Under the pieces are notes generated by a model. The model was given only the letters and a program-made list of their open reading frames with translations. It ran no database searches and had not been told where the DNA came from. From CALBPI01 sp963922335 (GTDB lineage Bacteria; Pseudomonadota; Gammaproteobacteria; Steroidobacterales; Woeseiaceae), in assembly GCA_963922335.1 (NCBI GenBank), contig CAWUIB010000001.1, positions 186,001-250,000 on the forward strand: a stretch of 64,000 nt of DNA, written 5' to 3'. Shown here piece after piece: positions 27,593 to 36,430 of the stretch. The translations under genes were made by a program, and so were the position numbers. How positions within the stretch are numbered: position 1 is the first letter of the stretch; each line of letters begins with the position of its first letter.

Positions 27593-28038
27593 TGTCTGAT
27601 CCAGTGACGATCTACACGGACGGTGCCTGTCGCGGCAATCCGGGTCCGGGGGGATGGGGTGCGCTGCTGCGCTATGGCGATAATGAGCGCGAAATTAAGG
27701 GCGGCGAGTTGGAGACCACCAATAACCGGATGGAGCTTACCGCCGCGATAGAGGCGTTGCGTGCATTGCGGCGCCGTTGTGTTGTCGATCTGTATACCGA
27801 CTCGACTTACGTACGCGAAGGTATCACCAAATGGCTGACCAATTGGAAAGCGCGCGGCTGGAAGACGGCGGCAAAGAAACCCGTGAAAAACCAAGACCTC
27901 TGGATGGCGTTGGATGAAATGACGGGCAACCACGAAGTGCGTTGGCATTGGGTCAAGGGACACGCGGGTGACCCGGGTAACGAGGCGGCTGATATGCTCG
28001 CGAATCAAGGTCTCGACGCGTTGTTGGAGCAATCGTGA
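27592..28038 (+). CDS. rnhA: Ribonuclease HI
   Basis: Degrades the RNA strand of RNA-DNA hybrids such as R-loops and primers. The 148-residue product has all four metal-binding acids, D10, E48, D70 and D134, and the flexible-loop histidine H124. The Trp/Lys-rich basic protrusion (about 81-99) that grips hybrids is present. It overlaps the upstream methyltransferase by one base and dnaQ by four (GTGA). The rnhA-dnaQ pairing is conserved, although enterics transcribe them divergently. Confidence 0.97.
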   Translation: MSDPVTIYTDGACRGNPGPGGWGALLRYGDNEREIKGGELETTNNRMELTAAIEALRALRRRCVVDLYTDSTYVREGITKWLTNWKARGWKTAAKKPVKNQDLWMALDEMTGNHEVRWHWVKGHAGDPGNEAADMLANQGLDALLEQS

Positions 28039-28775
28039 GTCACAACCGCCAAATCGTTCTGGACACCGAAACGACGGGCCTGGACCCGGCACATGATCAC
28101 CGCATCATCGAAATCGGCTGTGTTGAACTCGTCAATCGTCGTATAACCGGCAAGACCTGGCATCGCTACCTTAATCCGGATCGGCGCATCGACGAGGGTG
28201 CGATCGCGGTTCACGGCATTCGCAACGAGGATCTGGCCGATCAGCCGCGCTTTCCGGACGTAGCCGATGAGTTTCTGGAATTCATCGTTGGCGCGGAGCT
28301 GGTCATCCACAACGCGCCGTTCGATGTTGGGTTCATAGAGCACGAGCTGCGTCGGATGGACCACAAGCGGCAGCGCCTCTCGGATCTTTGCCCGGTGCTG
28401 GATTCATTGGTGTTGGCAAGGGAGAAACACCCAGGGGCGCGCAACAGTCTCGATGCGTTGTGTAAACGCTACCAGGTCGATAACTCCGGTCGTGAGTTGC
28501 ACGGTGCGCTGCTTGATGCGCGGTTGTTGGGCGATGTGTACCTGTTGATGACCGGTGGGCAAAACGCCTTGTTTGACGACGGTGTGCGCCAAAGCGCCGA
28601 GTCCTCTGATCAAGCGGCGCAACTGGATCAACGGGTGCCCCTACCGCGTCTGGACACGCCGGTTATCGAGCCCACCGCTGAGGAGCTTGCGGCTCATGCC
28701 GCCCTGTTGGAGCGCATCGCCGACGCATGCGGCGGCGAGCCAGTATGGTCCCGAGCCGGAAAAGTGACTAAATAA
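28035..28775 (+). CDS. dnaQ: DNA polymerase III epsilon subunit (proofreading exonuclease)
   Basis: Supplies 3'-5' proofreading to Pol III. The DEDDh catalytic residues are D10 and E12 (LDTETTGLD), D97 (HNAPFDVGF), and H156 with D161 (HGALLDAR). After the nuclease domain, QNALF at 176-180 fits the clamp-binding motif that tethers epsilon to beta. The C-terminal tail would bind the alpha subunit. The start is GTG in a 4-base overlap with rnhA. Its 246 residues are typical. Confidence 0.96.
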   Translation: MSHNRQIVLDTETTGLDPAHDHRIIEIGCVELVNRRITGKTWHRYLNPDRRIDEGAIAVHGIRNEDLADQPRFPDVADEFLEFIVGAELVIHNAPFDVGFIEHELRRMDHKRQRLSDLCPVLDSLVLAREKHPGARNSLDALCKRYQVDNSGRELHGALLDARLLGDVYLLMTGGQNALFDDGVRQSAESSDQAAQLDQRVPLPRLDTPVIEPTAEELAAHAALLERIADACGGEPVWSRAGKVTK

Positions 28776-28861
28776 CTGCACGTTACGGCCGCTTCCTTTA
28801 CAATCCGGCGGTCGCGGCGACCGAGCCGCAGTCTCCGCCTATAGTTGAAGGAATCAGCCCA

Positions 28862-30367
28862 ATGGTTAACAGCCTCGGTCAGGCACTACGCGCCAATTTT
28901 CTGGGAAAAGCCCCGGACTGGTACAAACTCACGATCATTGGGTTCCTGATTCTGAACCCAATTCTGCTCTTCATCGCCACACCGTTTGTCCTCGGTTGGG
29001 TGTTGATTGCGGAATTTATCTTCACGCTGGCAATGGCACTAAAGTGTTACCCGCTGCAGCCGGGCGGACTGCTGGCTATCGAGGCGTTGGCGCTTGGGTT
29101 GGCAACCCCATACACGGTGTTGCATGAGATTGAGCACAATCTCGAGGTGATCCTCCTGTTGATGTTCATGGTTGCGGGGGTCTACTTCCTGAAGACCATG
29201 TTGCTGTACATCTTTACTAAGATTCTCCTCGTGATTCGTTCGAAAGCGCTGTTGTCCCTGTTCTTCAGCGGCACAGCGGCCATCCTGAGTGCTTTCCTCG
29301 ACGCGCTGACGGTGACCGCAGTCATCATCGCGGTTGCCGTGGGCTTTTTCGGCGTCTACCACCGCTATGTGAGTAGCGGCAAGCTTGATGATCGTGTCTA
29401 CGACCGAAACGACGATGGCAATGTCGCCGATGAGCGTCGTCAAGACCTCGAGCAGTTCCGCAGTTTCCTGCGCAGCCTTATGATGCATGGCGCTGTGGGC
29501 ACGGCGCTCGGCGGTGTCACAACGCTTGTTGGCGAACCGCAGAACCTGCTGCTGGCCGAGGAGGCAGGTTGGGGTTTCACGGAGTTCTTCCTGCGTGTGG
29601 CTCCAGTGTCGATGCCGGTGCTGGCCGTAGGTCTTGTGACTTGTCTGTTACTCGAGAAGCTCAAGTGGTTCAGTTACGGCGCAGAGTTGCCGCAAAGCGT
29701 GCGTGAAGTGCTCGAGGACTTCGATAAGAAGGAAACCGAAAAACGCACCCCTCAGGATGTTGCGAAGCTCGTCGTCCAGGGCGTGGTCGCGGTTCTGCTG
29801 GTGGTCGGTTTGTTCACGCACGTGGCGACCCCCGGCATCATCGGCCTCGGCATCATTATTCTCGCCACCGCGTTCAATGGCGTGATCGAGGAGCACGACC
29901 TCGGCAAGGCGTTCGAAGAGGCACTTCCGTTCACCGCGCTGTTGGTCGTGTTTTTTGCGATCGTCGGCGTCATTCATGAACAGCACCTTTTCTCGCCGAT
30001 TACCGACGCGCTGTTGGACTACGAAGGTAAGACTCAGGCGGTGTTGTTCTACGTCGCGAACGGCGTGCTTTCGATGATCAGTGACAACGTGTTCGTGGCG
30101 ACCGTCTATGTAGGCCAAATCAAGGAAGCGCTCGAGAGTCTGATCATCGACCGCGCCCAGTTCGATATGCTGATCGTCGCCATCAACACCGGCACGAACA
30201 TTCCGAGTGTTGCGACTCCGAACGGTCAGGCTGCATTCCTGTTCCTGTTGACGTCTGCTTTGGCGCCGCTGATTCGGTTGTCTTATGGCCGGATGGTTTA
30301 CATGGCATTGCCCTACACGATTACAATGAGTCTCACGGGCTTTTTGGCCGTGATCTATCTCTTGTAG
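28862..30367 (+). CDS. nhaB: Na+/H+ antiporter NhaB
   Basis: Exports sodium in exchange for protons. The 501-residue, highly hydrophobic product has about 10-12 membrane segments and NhaB-like features: the start VNSLGQALRANFLGKAPDWYK, the SAFLDALTVTAVIIAV segment and the re-entrant GTNIPSVATPNGQAA near the C-terminus. Its presence fits a sodium-rich habitat. It lies 86 bases after dnaQ, with a TACAAT hexamer at 28799-28804, and ends 19 bases before the UDP-sugar dehydrogenase gene. Confidence 0.93.
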   Translation: MVNSLGQALRANFLGKAPDWYKLTIIGFLILNPILLFIATPFVLGWVLIAEFIFTLAMALKCYPLQPGGLLAIEALALGLATPYTVLHEIEHNLEVILLLMFMVAGVYFLKTMLLYIFTKILLVIRSKALLSLFFSGTAAILSAFLDALTVTAVIIAVAVGFFGVYHRYVSSGKLDDRVYDRNDDGNVADERRQDLEQFRSFLRSLMMHGAVGTALGGVTTLVGEPQNLLLAEEAGWGFTEFFLRVAPVSMPVLAVGLVTCLLLEKLKWFSYGAELPQSVREVLEDFDKKETEKRTPQDVAKLVVQGVVAVLLVVGLFTHVATPGIIGLGIIILATAFNGVIEEHDLGKAFEEALPFTALLVVFFAIVGVIHEQHLFSPITDALLDYEGKTQAVLFYVANGVLSMISDNVFVATVYVGQIKEALESLIIDRAQFDMLIVAINTGTNIPSVATPNGQAAFLFLLTSALAPLIRLSYGRMVYMALPYTITMSLTGFLAVIYLL

Positions 30368-30386
30368 GCAACGTCGGGGATTAACA

Positions 30387-31664
30387 ATGCGAACGCTGGA
30401 TGAGGTCCGGCTCGGGATCGTCGGGCTCGGTTACGTGGGCTTACCGCTCGCGGTAGAGTTCGGCAAGCGGTATCCGACGGTTGGATTCGACCTCAAGTCG
30501 GCACGCATTGCGGAACTGCGTGCGGGCCAGGACAGCACGCTCGAGGTGGAGCCCGAGCTCCTTGCAACAGCCACGCACCTTTCCTACACCGACAGTGCTA
30601 GTGATCTTGGCGACTGCAACGTCTACATCGTGACAGTGCCGACCCCGGTCGGGCAGAACAACAGACCGATTCTCGCACCATTGAAGTCGGCAAGTGAGGC
30701 GATCGGAGCATTGCTTAAACCGGGCGATGTCGTGGTGTACGAGTCGACAGTGTACCCAGGTGCCACTGAAGAATTTTGTGTGCCGATTCTCGAAGCGCAA
30801 TCGGGTCTCAAGCTCAACGAGGATTTCTTCGCGGGTTACAGCCCCGAGCGGATCAATCCAGGCGACAAACAGCACCGATTGCCGGATATCCTGAAGGTCA
30901 CTTCGGGTTCGAGTGACGCTGCTGCGAAGTTCATCGACGATCTGTATTCGAGCATCATCACGGCGGGTACCTATCAGGCCACTTCCATCAAGGTGGCCGA
31001 AGCGGCAAAGGTCATAGAGAACACCCAGCGTGACGTCAACATCGCGCTGGTGAACGAACTTGCGATGATTTTTGATCGCGTCGGCATCGATACCGAGGAC
31101 GTGCTGAAAGCTGCAGGTACCAAATGGAACTTTCTGCCATTCCGTCCCGGCATGGTCGGCGGACATTGCATTGGCGTCGACCCTTACTACCTCACGCACA
31201 AGGCGGTCGAACTCGGTTATCACCCCGAAATGATCCTCGCCGGACGACGAATCAACGACAACATGGCGCTGTACGTCGCGGGCAGAATCATCAAGCTCAT
31301 GATCGGACGCGAAGTGCGGCCCAAGGGCGCACGTGCGCTCGTGCTCGGCCTTACCTTCAAGGAAGACTGTCCGGATGTTCGCAACACCAAGGTGATCGAC
31401 CTCATCGCTGAGCTCGAAAGCTACGGCGTGAACGTCGACGTTCACGATCCGTGGGCAGATGCGGCTGAGGCCAAGGCTGAGTACGGCATCGATCTTCTGG
31501 AGGCGCCAGAGCCCGGTAACTACGACACCGTAGTGATCGCGGTGGCACACCATCAGTTCCTTCAGTGGGGTGCAGAAAGAATTCGTTCCCTGTGCAAGCC
31601 ACACGGCGTAATCTACGACATCAAATATTTGCTGCCTGAGGACGCGACTGACGAGCGCCTTTAG
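30387..31664 (+). CDS. UDP-sugar 6-dehydrogenase, TviB/WbpO type
   Basis: Two-step NAD oxidation of a UDP-hexose or UDP-HexNAc to the uronic acid. The 425-residue product has an N-terminal Rossmann motif (LGIVGLGYVGLPLAVEFG), a central domain with NTQRDVNIALVNEL, and catalytic C261 in GGHCIGVDPYYLT. That last form, together with NFLPFRPGMVGGH, points to the UDP-N-acetylglucosamine/galactosamine subgroup (TviB, WbpO) rather than UDP-glucose Ugd. Immediately downstream is an epimerase, as in Vi-antigen loci (tviB-tviC). No glycosyltransferase or polymerase is in the window, so the final polysaccharide is unknown. Confidence 0.88.
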   Translation: MRTLDEVRLGIVGLGYVGLPLAVEFGKRYPTVGFDLKSARIAELRAGQDSTLEVEPELLATATHLSYTDSASDLGDCNVYIVTVPTPVGQNNRPILAPLKSASEAIGALLKPGDVVVYESTVYPGATEEFCVPILEAQSGLKLNEDFFAGYSPERINPGDKQHRLPDILKVTSGSSDAAAKFIDDLYSSIITAGTYQATSIKVAEAAKVIENTQRDVNIALVNELAMIFDRVGIDTEDVLKAAGTKWNFLPFRPGMVGGHCIGVDPYYLTHKAVELGYHPEMILAGRRINDNMALYVAGRIIKLMIGREVRPKGARALVLGLTFKEDCPDVRNTKVIDLIAELESYGVNVDVHDPWADAAEAKAEYGIDLLEAPEPGNYDTVVIAVAHHQFLQWGAERIRSLCKPHGVIYDIKYLLPEDATDERL

Positions 31665-31678
31665 GCACGGAGAGCTCC

Positions 31679-32686
31679 ATGAACGTCCTGGTGACCGGCG
31701 CTGCCGGCTTTATTGGTTTTTTCACTTCGCGCTACCTGCTCGAGCGCGGCGACACTGTGATCGGTCTCGACTGTGTCAATGACTATTACGACCCGACGCT
31801 AAAAGAGGCACGCCTCAAACTGCTCGCCGAGTACGACCGCTTCACGCTCGAGCGCATCGCCCTCGAGGATCGGGAGGGGGTAGAGCGCGTGTTTCGCAAT
31901 TACGATATACAACGTGTCGTGCATCTGGCCGCCCAGGCGGGTGTGCGCTACTCGATCGAGAACCCGCACACCTATATCGAGAGCAATATCGTCGGCACGC
32001 TCCACGTGTTGGAAGGGTGCCGCCACCACGGGGTTGAGCATCTCGTGTATGCATCATCGAGCAGTGTTTATGGCGCCAACGCCAATATGCCGTTCTCGAT
32101 TCACGACAACGTTGATCACCCATTGGCGTTATACGGTGCGACCAAAAAAGCTAATGAACTCATGGCGCATTCGTACTCCAATCTCTACGAACTGCCGACG
32201 ACGGGGCTCCGGTTCTTTACCGTGTATGGCCCTTACGGCCGCCCGGATATGGCGCTGTTCCTGTTCACGAAGAACATTATCGAAGGCAAACCCATCGATG
32301 TGTTCAATTACGGCAAGCATCGTCGCGACTTCACCTATGTCGATGACATTGTCGAAGGTGTTATTCGCACGATGGACAATGTGGCCTCGCCGAATGCGGG
32401 CTGGGACCCTATGTCTCCGGATCCCGGCACGAGCAAAGCGCCGTACCGTATCTACAACATCGGTAACAATGAGCCGGTCGAGTTGCTTCGCTACATAGAA
32501 GTCATTGAGGAGTGCGTCGGCAAGAAAGCAGAGAAGAACCTGCTCCCGCTGCAACCCGGGGACGTACCCGACACCTACGCCAACGTTGAAGACCTGGTTG
32601 CGGATGTCGATTACAAGCCTGCGACTCCGGTAGAAGTGGGCATTCGTAACTTCGTCGATTGGTATCGGGAGTACTACAAGGTATGA
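31679..32686 (+). CDS. NAD-dependent UDP-sugar (uronate) 4-epimerase
   Basis: Extended short-chain dehydrogenase/reductase of 335 residues. NAD-binding GAAGFIG is at 7-13. The catalytic Ser lies in ASSSSVYG, and the Tyr-x3-Lys pair is Y152/K156 (YGATKKANE). RYSIENPHTYIESNIVGT and FTVYGPYGRPDMA are characteristic of UDP-glucuronate 4-epimerases (capsule CapI/WbpP relatives). It follows the UDP-sugar dehydrogenase by 14 bases and overlaps pgi by four bases (ATGA), making a compact nucleotide-sugar unit. Whether it acts on UDP-GlcA or a UDP-HexNAcA depends on the dehydrogenase substrate. Confidence 0.9.
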   Translation: MNVLVTGAAGFIGFFTSRYLLERGDTVIGLDCVNDYYDPTLKEARLKLLAEYDRFTLERIALEDREGVERVFRNYDIQRVVHLAAQAGVRYSIENPHTYIESNIVGTLHVLEGCRHHGVEHLVYASSSSVYGANANMPFSIHDNVDHPLALYGATKKANELMAHSYSNLYELPTTGLRFFTVYGPYGRPDMALFLFTKNIIEGKPIDVFNYGKHRRDFTYVDDIVEGVIRTMDNVASPNAGWDPMSPDPGTSKAPYRIYNIGNNEPVELLRYIEVIEECVGKKAEKNLLPLQPGDVPDTYANVEDLVADVDYKPATPVEVGIRNFVDWYREYYKV

Positions 32687-34341
32687 AGACACCGATGGCG
32701 ATGAGCGCTCGATACCCAACCGATCTTCCGGCCTGGCGCAGGCTCAAAGAAGAAGCGAAAGCTGTGCGGAAGCTTGGCCTCGCGAAAGTCGTGTCGCGCG
32801 ATAAGCAACGCTTTGATCGTTGCAGTGTGAAAGGCGCAGACCTCGTACTCGACTTCTCGCGGCAGCTCGCGCGGACCTCGACGATAAAGCAGCTTCTCAT
32901 GCTTGCGCGCCAATGCGAGGTCGCTCAGCGACGCGATGAAATGCTCGCGGGCGCCCCGATCAACGACACTGAGGGTCGTGCTGTACTGCACACGCTTTTA
33001 CGTGCCGGAAGACTGCCTGCGAACCACGATTTAGCGGAAGCCTCGCGCGAGGTGCAGTCGGTGCTGCGACGTATGTTGCGTTTTGTCGATCAGGTGCACA
33101 GCGGGCACTTGCTCGGCAGTTCCGGTAAACGGTTCACCGATGTCGTGAACATCGGTATCGGCGGCTCGGATCTTGGCATTGTGATGGCCGCCGAGGCATT
33201 GTCGCATGTCGGTACGGGTTTACGTCTTCACGCGGTGTCTAACGTCGATGGGACGCAGCTCGCTGATCTACAGCAGCGTCTTGATCCGGAGACGACGTTG
33301 ATCGTCGTTTGCTCCAAGACGTTCACGACACTCGAGACTATGACGAATGCCAACGCGGCGCGTGCCTGGATTGCGTCATCACTCGGCAAGTCAGCTGTTG
33401 CGAAACACTTTGCGGCGGCATCAACCAACCACCCGGCCATGGATGCTTTCGATATCGATCATGAACGTCGTTTTGGGTTCTGGGATTGGGTCGGTGGGCG
33501 CTACTCGCTCTGGTCCGCCGTCGGGCTCTCGATCGCTCTTGCCATCGGGTCAGGCGCTTTTCGGGAGCTGTTGAGCGGTGCGCGTGCGATGGACCGGCAT
33601 TTTGAACAGGCGCCATTGGATCAGAATTTGCCGGTACTGCTCGCAATGCTAGCGGTCTGGAACAACAACTTCCTCGGCGCGACAACCCACGCGGTGTTGC
33701 CGTATGACAATCGACTCCATCGCCTGCCAGCATACCTTCAGCAGTTACAGATGGAGAGCAACGGTAAGTCGACACGGCGCGACGGTAAGCGGGTACGGTG
33801 TGAAACCGGTGCGGTGATCTGGGGAGAGCCGGGTTCCAACGCCCAGCATTCGTTCTATCAACTCTTGCATCAAGGTACCCGCGAGTTTTCGGCTGATTTC
33901 ATTCTGCCGGCGCGTTCATCCGGAGCATCACAAGCCCAGCAAGATCTCGCGATCGCGAACTGCCTCGCGCAGGCGGATGCGATGGCCTACGGATACGACG
34001 AGAAGGCGGCCACCGCTGAGCTCAGGGCGCGTGGTTTGCCATCGAGTGAAGTGCGAAAACTGGCCGCGCACAAGGTCCATCCCGGGGATCATCCGAGCAG
34101 CGTCATTTTGATGAAGTCGCTAACGCCAAAAACGCTCGGGCAGTTGATCGCGCTTTACGAGCACAAGGTGTTCGTCGAAGGGGTGGTGTGGGGCATCAAC
34201 AGCTTTGATCAATGGGGTGTCGAGCTCGGGAAGAAAATGGCCTCAGCACTGGCACCCGCCGTTGCGAACCCGAAGGCGGCCGATTCGACGAACACAGTGA
34301 CTCAACAAACATTGAAAGTATTGCGTCGCTGGCGGACATAA
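32683..34341 (+). CDS. pgi: Glucose-6-phosphate isomerase
   Basis: Interconverts glucose-6-phosphate and fructose-6-phosphate, here also linking glycolysis to nucleotide-sugar synthesis. The 552-residue product shows NIGIGGSDLG, GGRYSLWSAVGLSIAL, the signature VIWGEPGSNAQHSFYQLLHQ, and the C-terminal active-site Lys segment GINSFDQWGVELGKK. ATG at 32683 overlaps the epimerase stop as ATGA and is preferred over a start at 32659 inside that gene. It is the last gene of the nhaB/UDP-sugar unit. Confidence 0.95.
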   Translation: MKTPMAMSARYPTDLPAWRRLKEEAKAVRKLGLAKVVSRDKQRFDRCSVKGADLVLDFSRQLARTSTIKQLLMLARQCEVAQRRDEMLAGAPINDTEGRAVLHTLLRAGRLPANHDLAEASREVQSVLRRMLRFVDQVHSGHLLGSSGKRFTDVVNIGIGGSDLGIVMAAEALSHVGTGLRLHAVSNVDGTQLADLQQRLDPETTLIVVCSKTFTTLETMTNANAARAWIASSLGKSAVAKHFAAASTNHPAMDAFDIDHERRFGFWDWVGGRYSLWSAVGLSIALAIGSGAFRELLSGARAMDRHFEQAPLDQNLPVLLAMLAVWNNNFLGATTHAVLPYDNRLHRLPAYLQQLQMESNGKSTRRDGKRVRCETGAVIWGEPGSNAQHSFYQLLHQGTREFSADFILPARSSGASQAQQDLAIANCLAQADAMAYGYDEKAATAELRARGLPSSEVRKLAAHKVHPGDHPSSVILMKSLTPKTLGQLIALYEHKVFVEGVVWGINSFDQWGVELGKKMASALAPAVANPKAADSTNTVTQQTLKVLRRWRT

Positions 34342-34447
34342 TCTGAGTGTCTACCTAGTGTTCGGGTAGCCGCTTGCGTCGATACTGACGATGCCCCATT
34401 CTTATGAGTTAACCCAGTCATCCAATTTTTCCGAGAGGGCGGAAGAA

Positions 34448-36430
34448 ATGAATCGAATTATTGTCACCACGTTGGCGCTAGTCGCGCTGACGCTAAGTGC
34501 TGTTGCTTCAGGGAGCGTTACTGAAGAAGAAATTCTGAATTTGGTGCTCCCGCCGCAGTACTCTAATGTTGCGCTTTCACCAAACGGACAGCGTGCAGCA
34601 GCGACGGTCAGAGTGGACCGTGATTACAACATGGTGATCCTTGACATCTCTGATCCCCGACAGCCAACAGTCACATACTCGCTGCAACAGAACCAAGGTG
34701 AGTCCATCAATTCGATTCGTTGGGCGAATGACGAGCGTGTCATGTACACCACGACCGACACGCAGGCAGGTCAGAACGAGGAGCAACTCACCGGTCGAAT
34801 CTACGCTATCAATTACAACGGTAAACGTGGGCGGGTCATCATGGGCGCCGGCGTTGGCGTCTCCTTTTTCAGCTTCGGTGACATCATCGATTTAATGCCA
34901 GATGATAAATATCGAATCCTCGTTCGCTCCCAGCCGTTTTTCGGTGATCGTGGGCCGATTTTCGAGATTCTTAATATTTACACCGGGAAGCGCAGCACTG
35001 TAGAGACCTCCCCATTTGATGCTGGGCAGTTGTTTGCCGACAGCAAGAACCGGGCCCGCTTTGCGTCGAAGCAGTTCGAGGAAGATCTTTCTTTTGTATA
35101 TGCCTACAAGCCAGACCCCGAGGGAGAGTGGGTCGAGTTCGAGAACCCGTTCGATGCGGAAGTCGATTTCATCAGCATCAACGACTCCGGTACCAAAGCG
35201 GTGTTTAGGAAGAATGACTTTAGAGACTCAGGGATTATCGAACTGGACCTTGAAACTCGTGAGTATCGATTCCTGAGCAGTCATCCGAAGGTCGCTGTAT
35301 CTAACTGGATTGTTGAGGAAGGCGAGGACGGCGACGAAGTCGTTGCGGTCATTTACGAACCGGACTCGCTTCAAATTGAATATCTGAATCCCGACAGTCG
35401 CTGGGTGCAGCTGCACAAGGGCCTTTCGGCATCGTTTCCAGGAATGGCGGTATTCTTCACACTAGACGAGGATCGGCTGAAATCGCTGATGACGGTCTGG
35501 AGTGATCGTCAGCCGGCGAGATACTTTGCGTTGGACCCATGGCAGCCTTCCGCCGTCTACCTATTCGACAGTAGACCTGGCGTTGATGCTGACGACATCG
35601 GCACAAGGCAAGCTTATTGGATTGAGGCTCGAGATGGACTCGACATGCAGGTCTATGTGACTCGACCGGCTAATGCACCCGAGGGTCCGATGCCCGCGGT
35701 TGTCGTGCCGCATGGTGGTCCGTTCTACCAACGTGATGGCTGGTCGTTTGATGGATTTGCGGAAATCATTGCACGCCAAGGCTACGCCGTAATCCAACCA
35801 AACTTTCGCGGGTCGGGTGGCCGCGGCGAACAGTTTGTCGAAATGGGATTCAAGCGTTGGGGCTTGGAGATGCAGGACGATGTGACTGATGCCACGCTAT
35901 GGGCATTCGAGGAAGGCATCGCGGACGCGAACCGCACGTGTATTTTTGGGTGGAGTTACGGTGGCTATGCGACGCTGGCGGGTGTGATTAAAGAGCCGGA
36001 GCTCTACACGTGTGCTTTTGCAATGGCGGGCGTGTACGACTTGCCGTTGATGGAACGCCGCGGTGACACCAATGATACGGAGGGAGGCCGGACATTCCTC
36101 GACCAGGCAATCGGTAGTGACCGCACGGACATGGAAGCACGTTCGCCCGCCTACAATGTCGAGAGCATCGTCACACCATTATACGTGGCGCAGGGTAAGG
36201 CAGACATACGAGTGCCGGTCCAGCAGTTCTACTCGCTGACCAACAGCCTTGATGAGGCAGGGATTCCTTACGAGTCTCTGCTGATCCCGAATGAAGCGCA
36301 TACGCTCTATAATCCTGAGAACATCGTGAACTTCTGGCAAACCCTTTCGACGTTCCTCGATAAGCACATCGGGCCAGAGTCAGCCGGGAAGGCCAGGCAG
36401 TCAGCCGCGTCGGAACCTGCCGCGCCTTGA
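34448..36430 (+). CDS. Secreted S9 family (prolyl oligopeptidase/acylaminoacyl) peptidase
   Basis: Serine peptidase of the DPP/AAP type acting on short peptides. The ATG at 34448 gives a clear signal peptide (MNRIIVTTLALVALTLSAVA), so the 660-residue protein is likely periplasmic or exported. The N-terminal half is a beta-propeller. The C-terminal alpha/beta-hydrolase has catalytic S503 (GWSYGGY), D586 (GKADIRVP) and H618 (NEAHTL), plus oxyanion segment HGGPFYQRDGW. The in-frame extension to 34391 is leader. Its stop overlaps the TTG start of the next gene by four bases (TTGA). Confidence 0.9.
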   Translation: MNRIIVTTLALVALTLSAVASGSVTEEEILNLVLPPQYSNVALSPNGQRAAATVRVDRDYNMVILDISDPRQPTVTYSLQQNQGESINSIRWANDERVMYTTTDTQAGQNEEQLTGRIYAINYNGKRGRVIMGAGVGVSFFSFGDIIDLMPDDKYRILVRSQPFFGDRGPIFEILNIYTGKRSTVETSPFDAGQLFADSKNRARFASKQFEEDLSFVYAYKPDPEGEWVEFENPFDAEVDFISINDSGTKAVFRKNDFRDSGIIELDLETREYRFLSSHPKVAVSNWIVEEGEDGDEVVAVIYEPDSLQIEYLNPDSRWVQLHKGLSASFPGMAVFFTLDEDRLKSLMTVWSDRQPARYFALDPWQPSAVYLFDSRPGVDADDIGTRQAYWIEARDGLDMQVYVTRPANAPEGPMPAVVVPHGGPFYQRDGWSFDGFAEIIARQGYAVIQPNFRGSGGRGEQFVEMGFKRWGLEMQDDVTDATLWAFEEGIADANRTCIFGWSYGGYATLAGVIKEPELYTCAFAMAGVYDLPLMERRGDTNDTEGGRTFLDQAIGSDRTDMEARSPAYNVESIVTPLYVAQGKADIRVPVQQFYSLTNSLDEAGIPYESLLIPNEAHTLYNPENIVNFWQTLSTFLDKHIGPESAGKARQSAASEPAAP

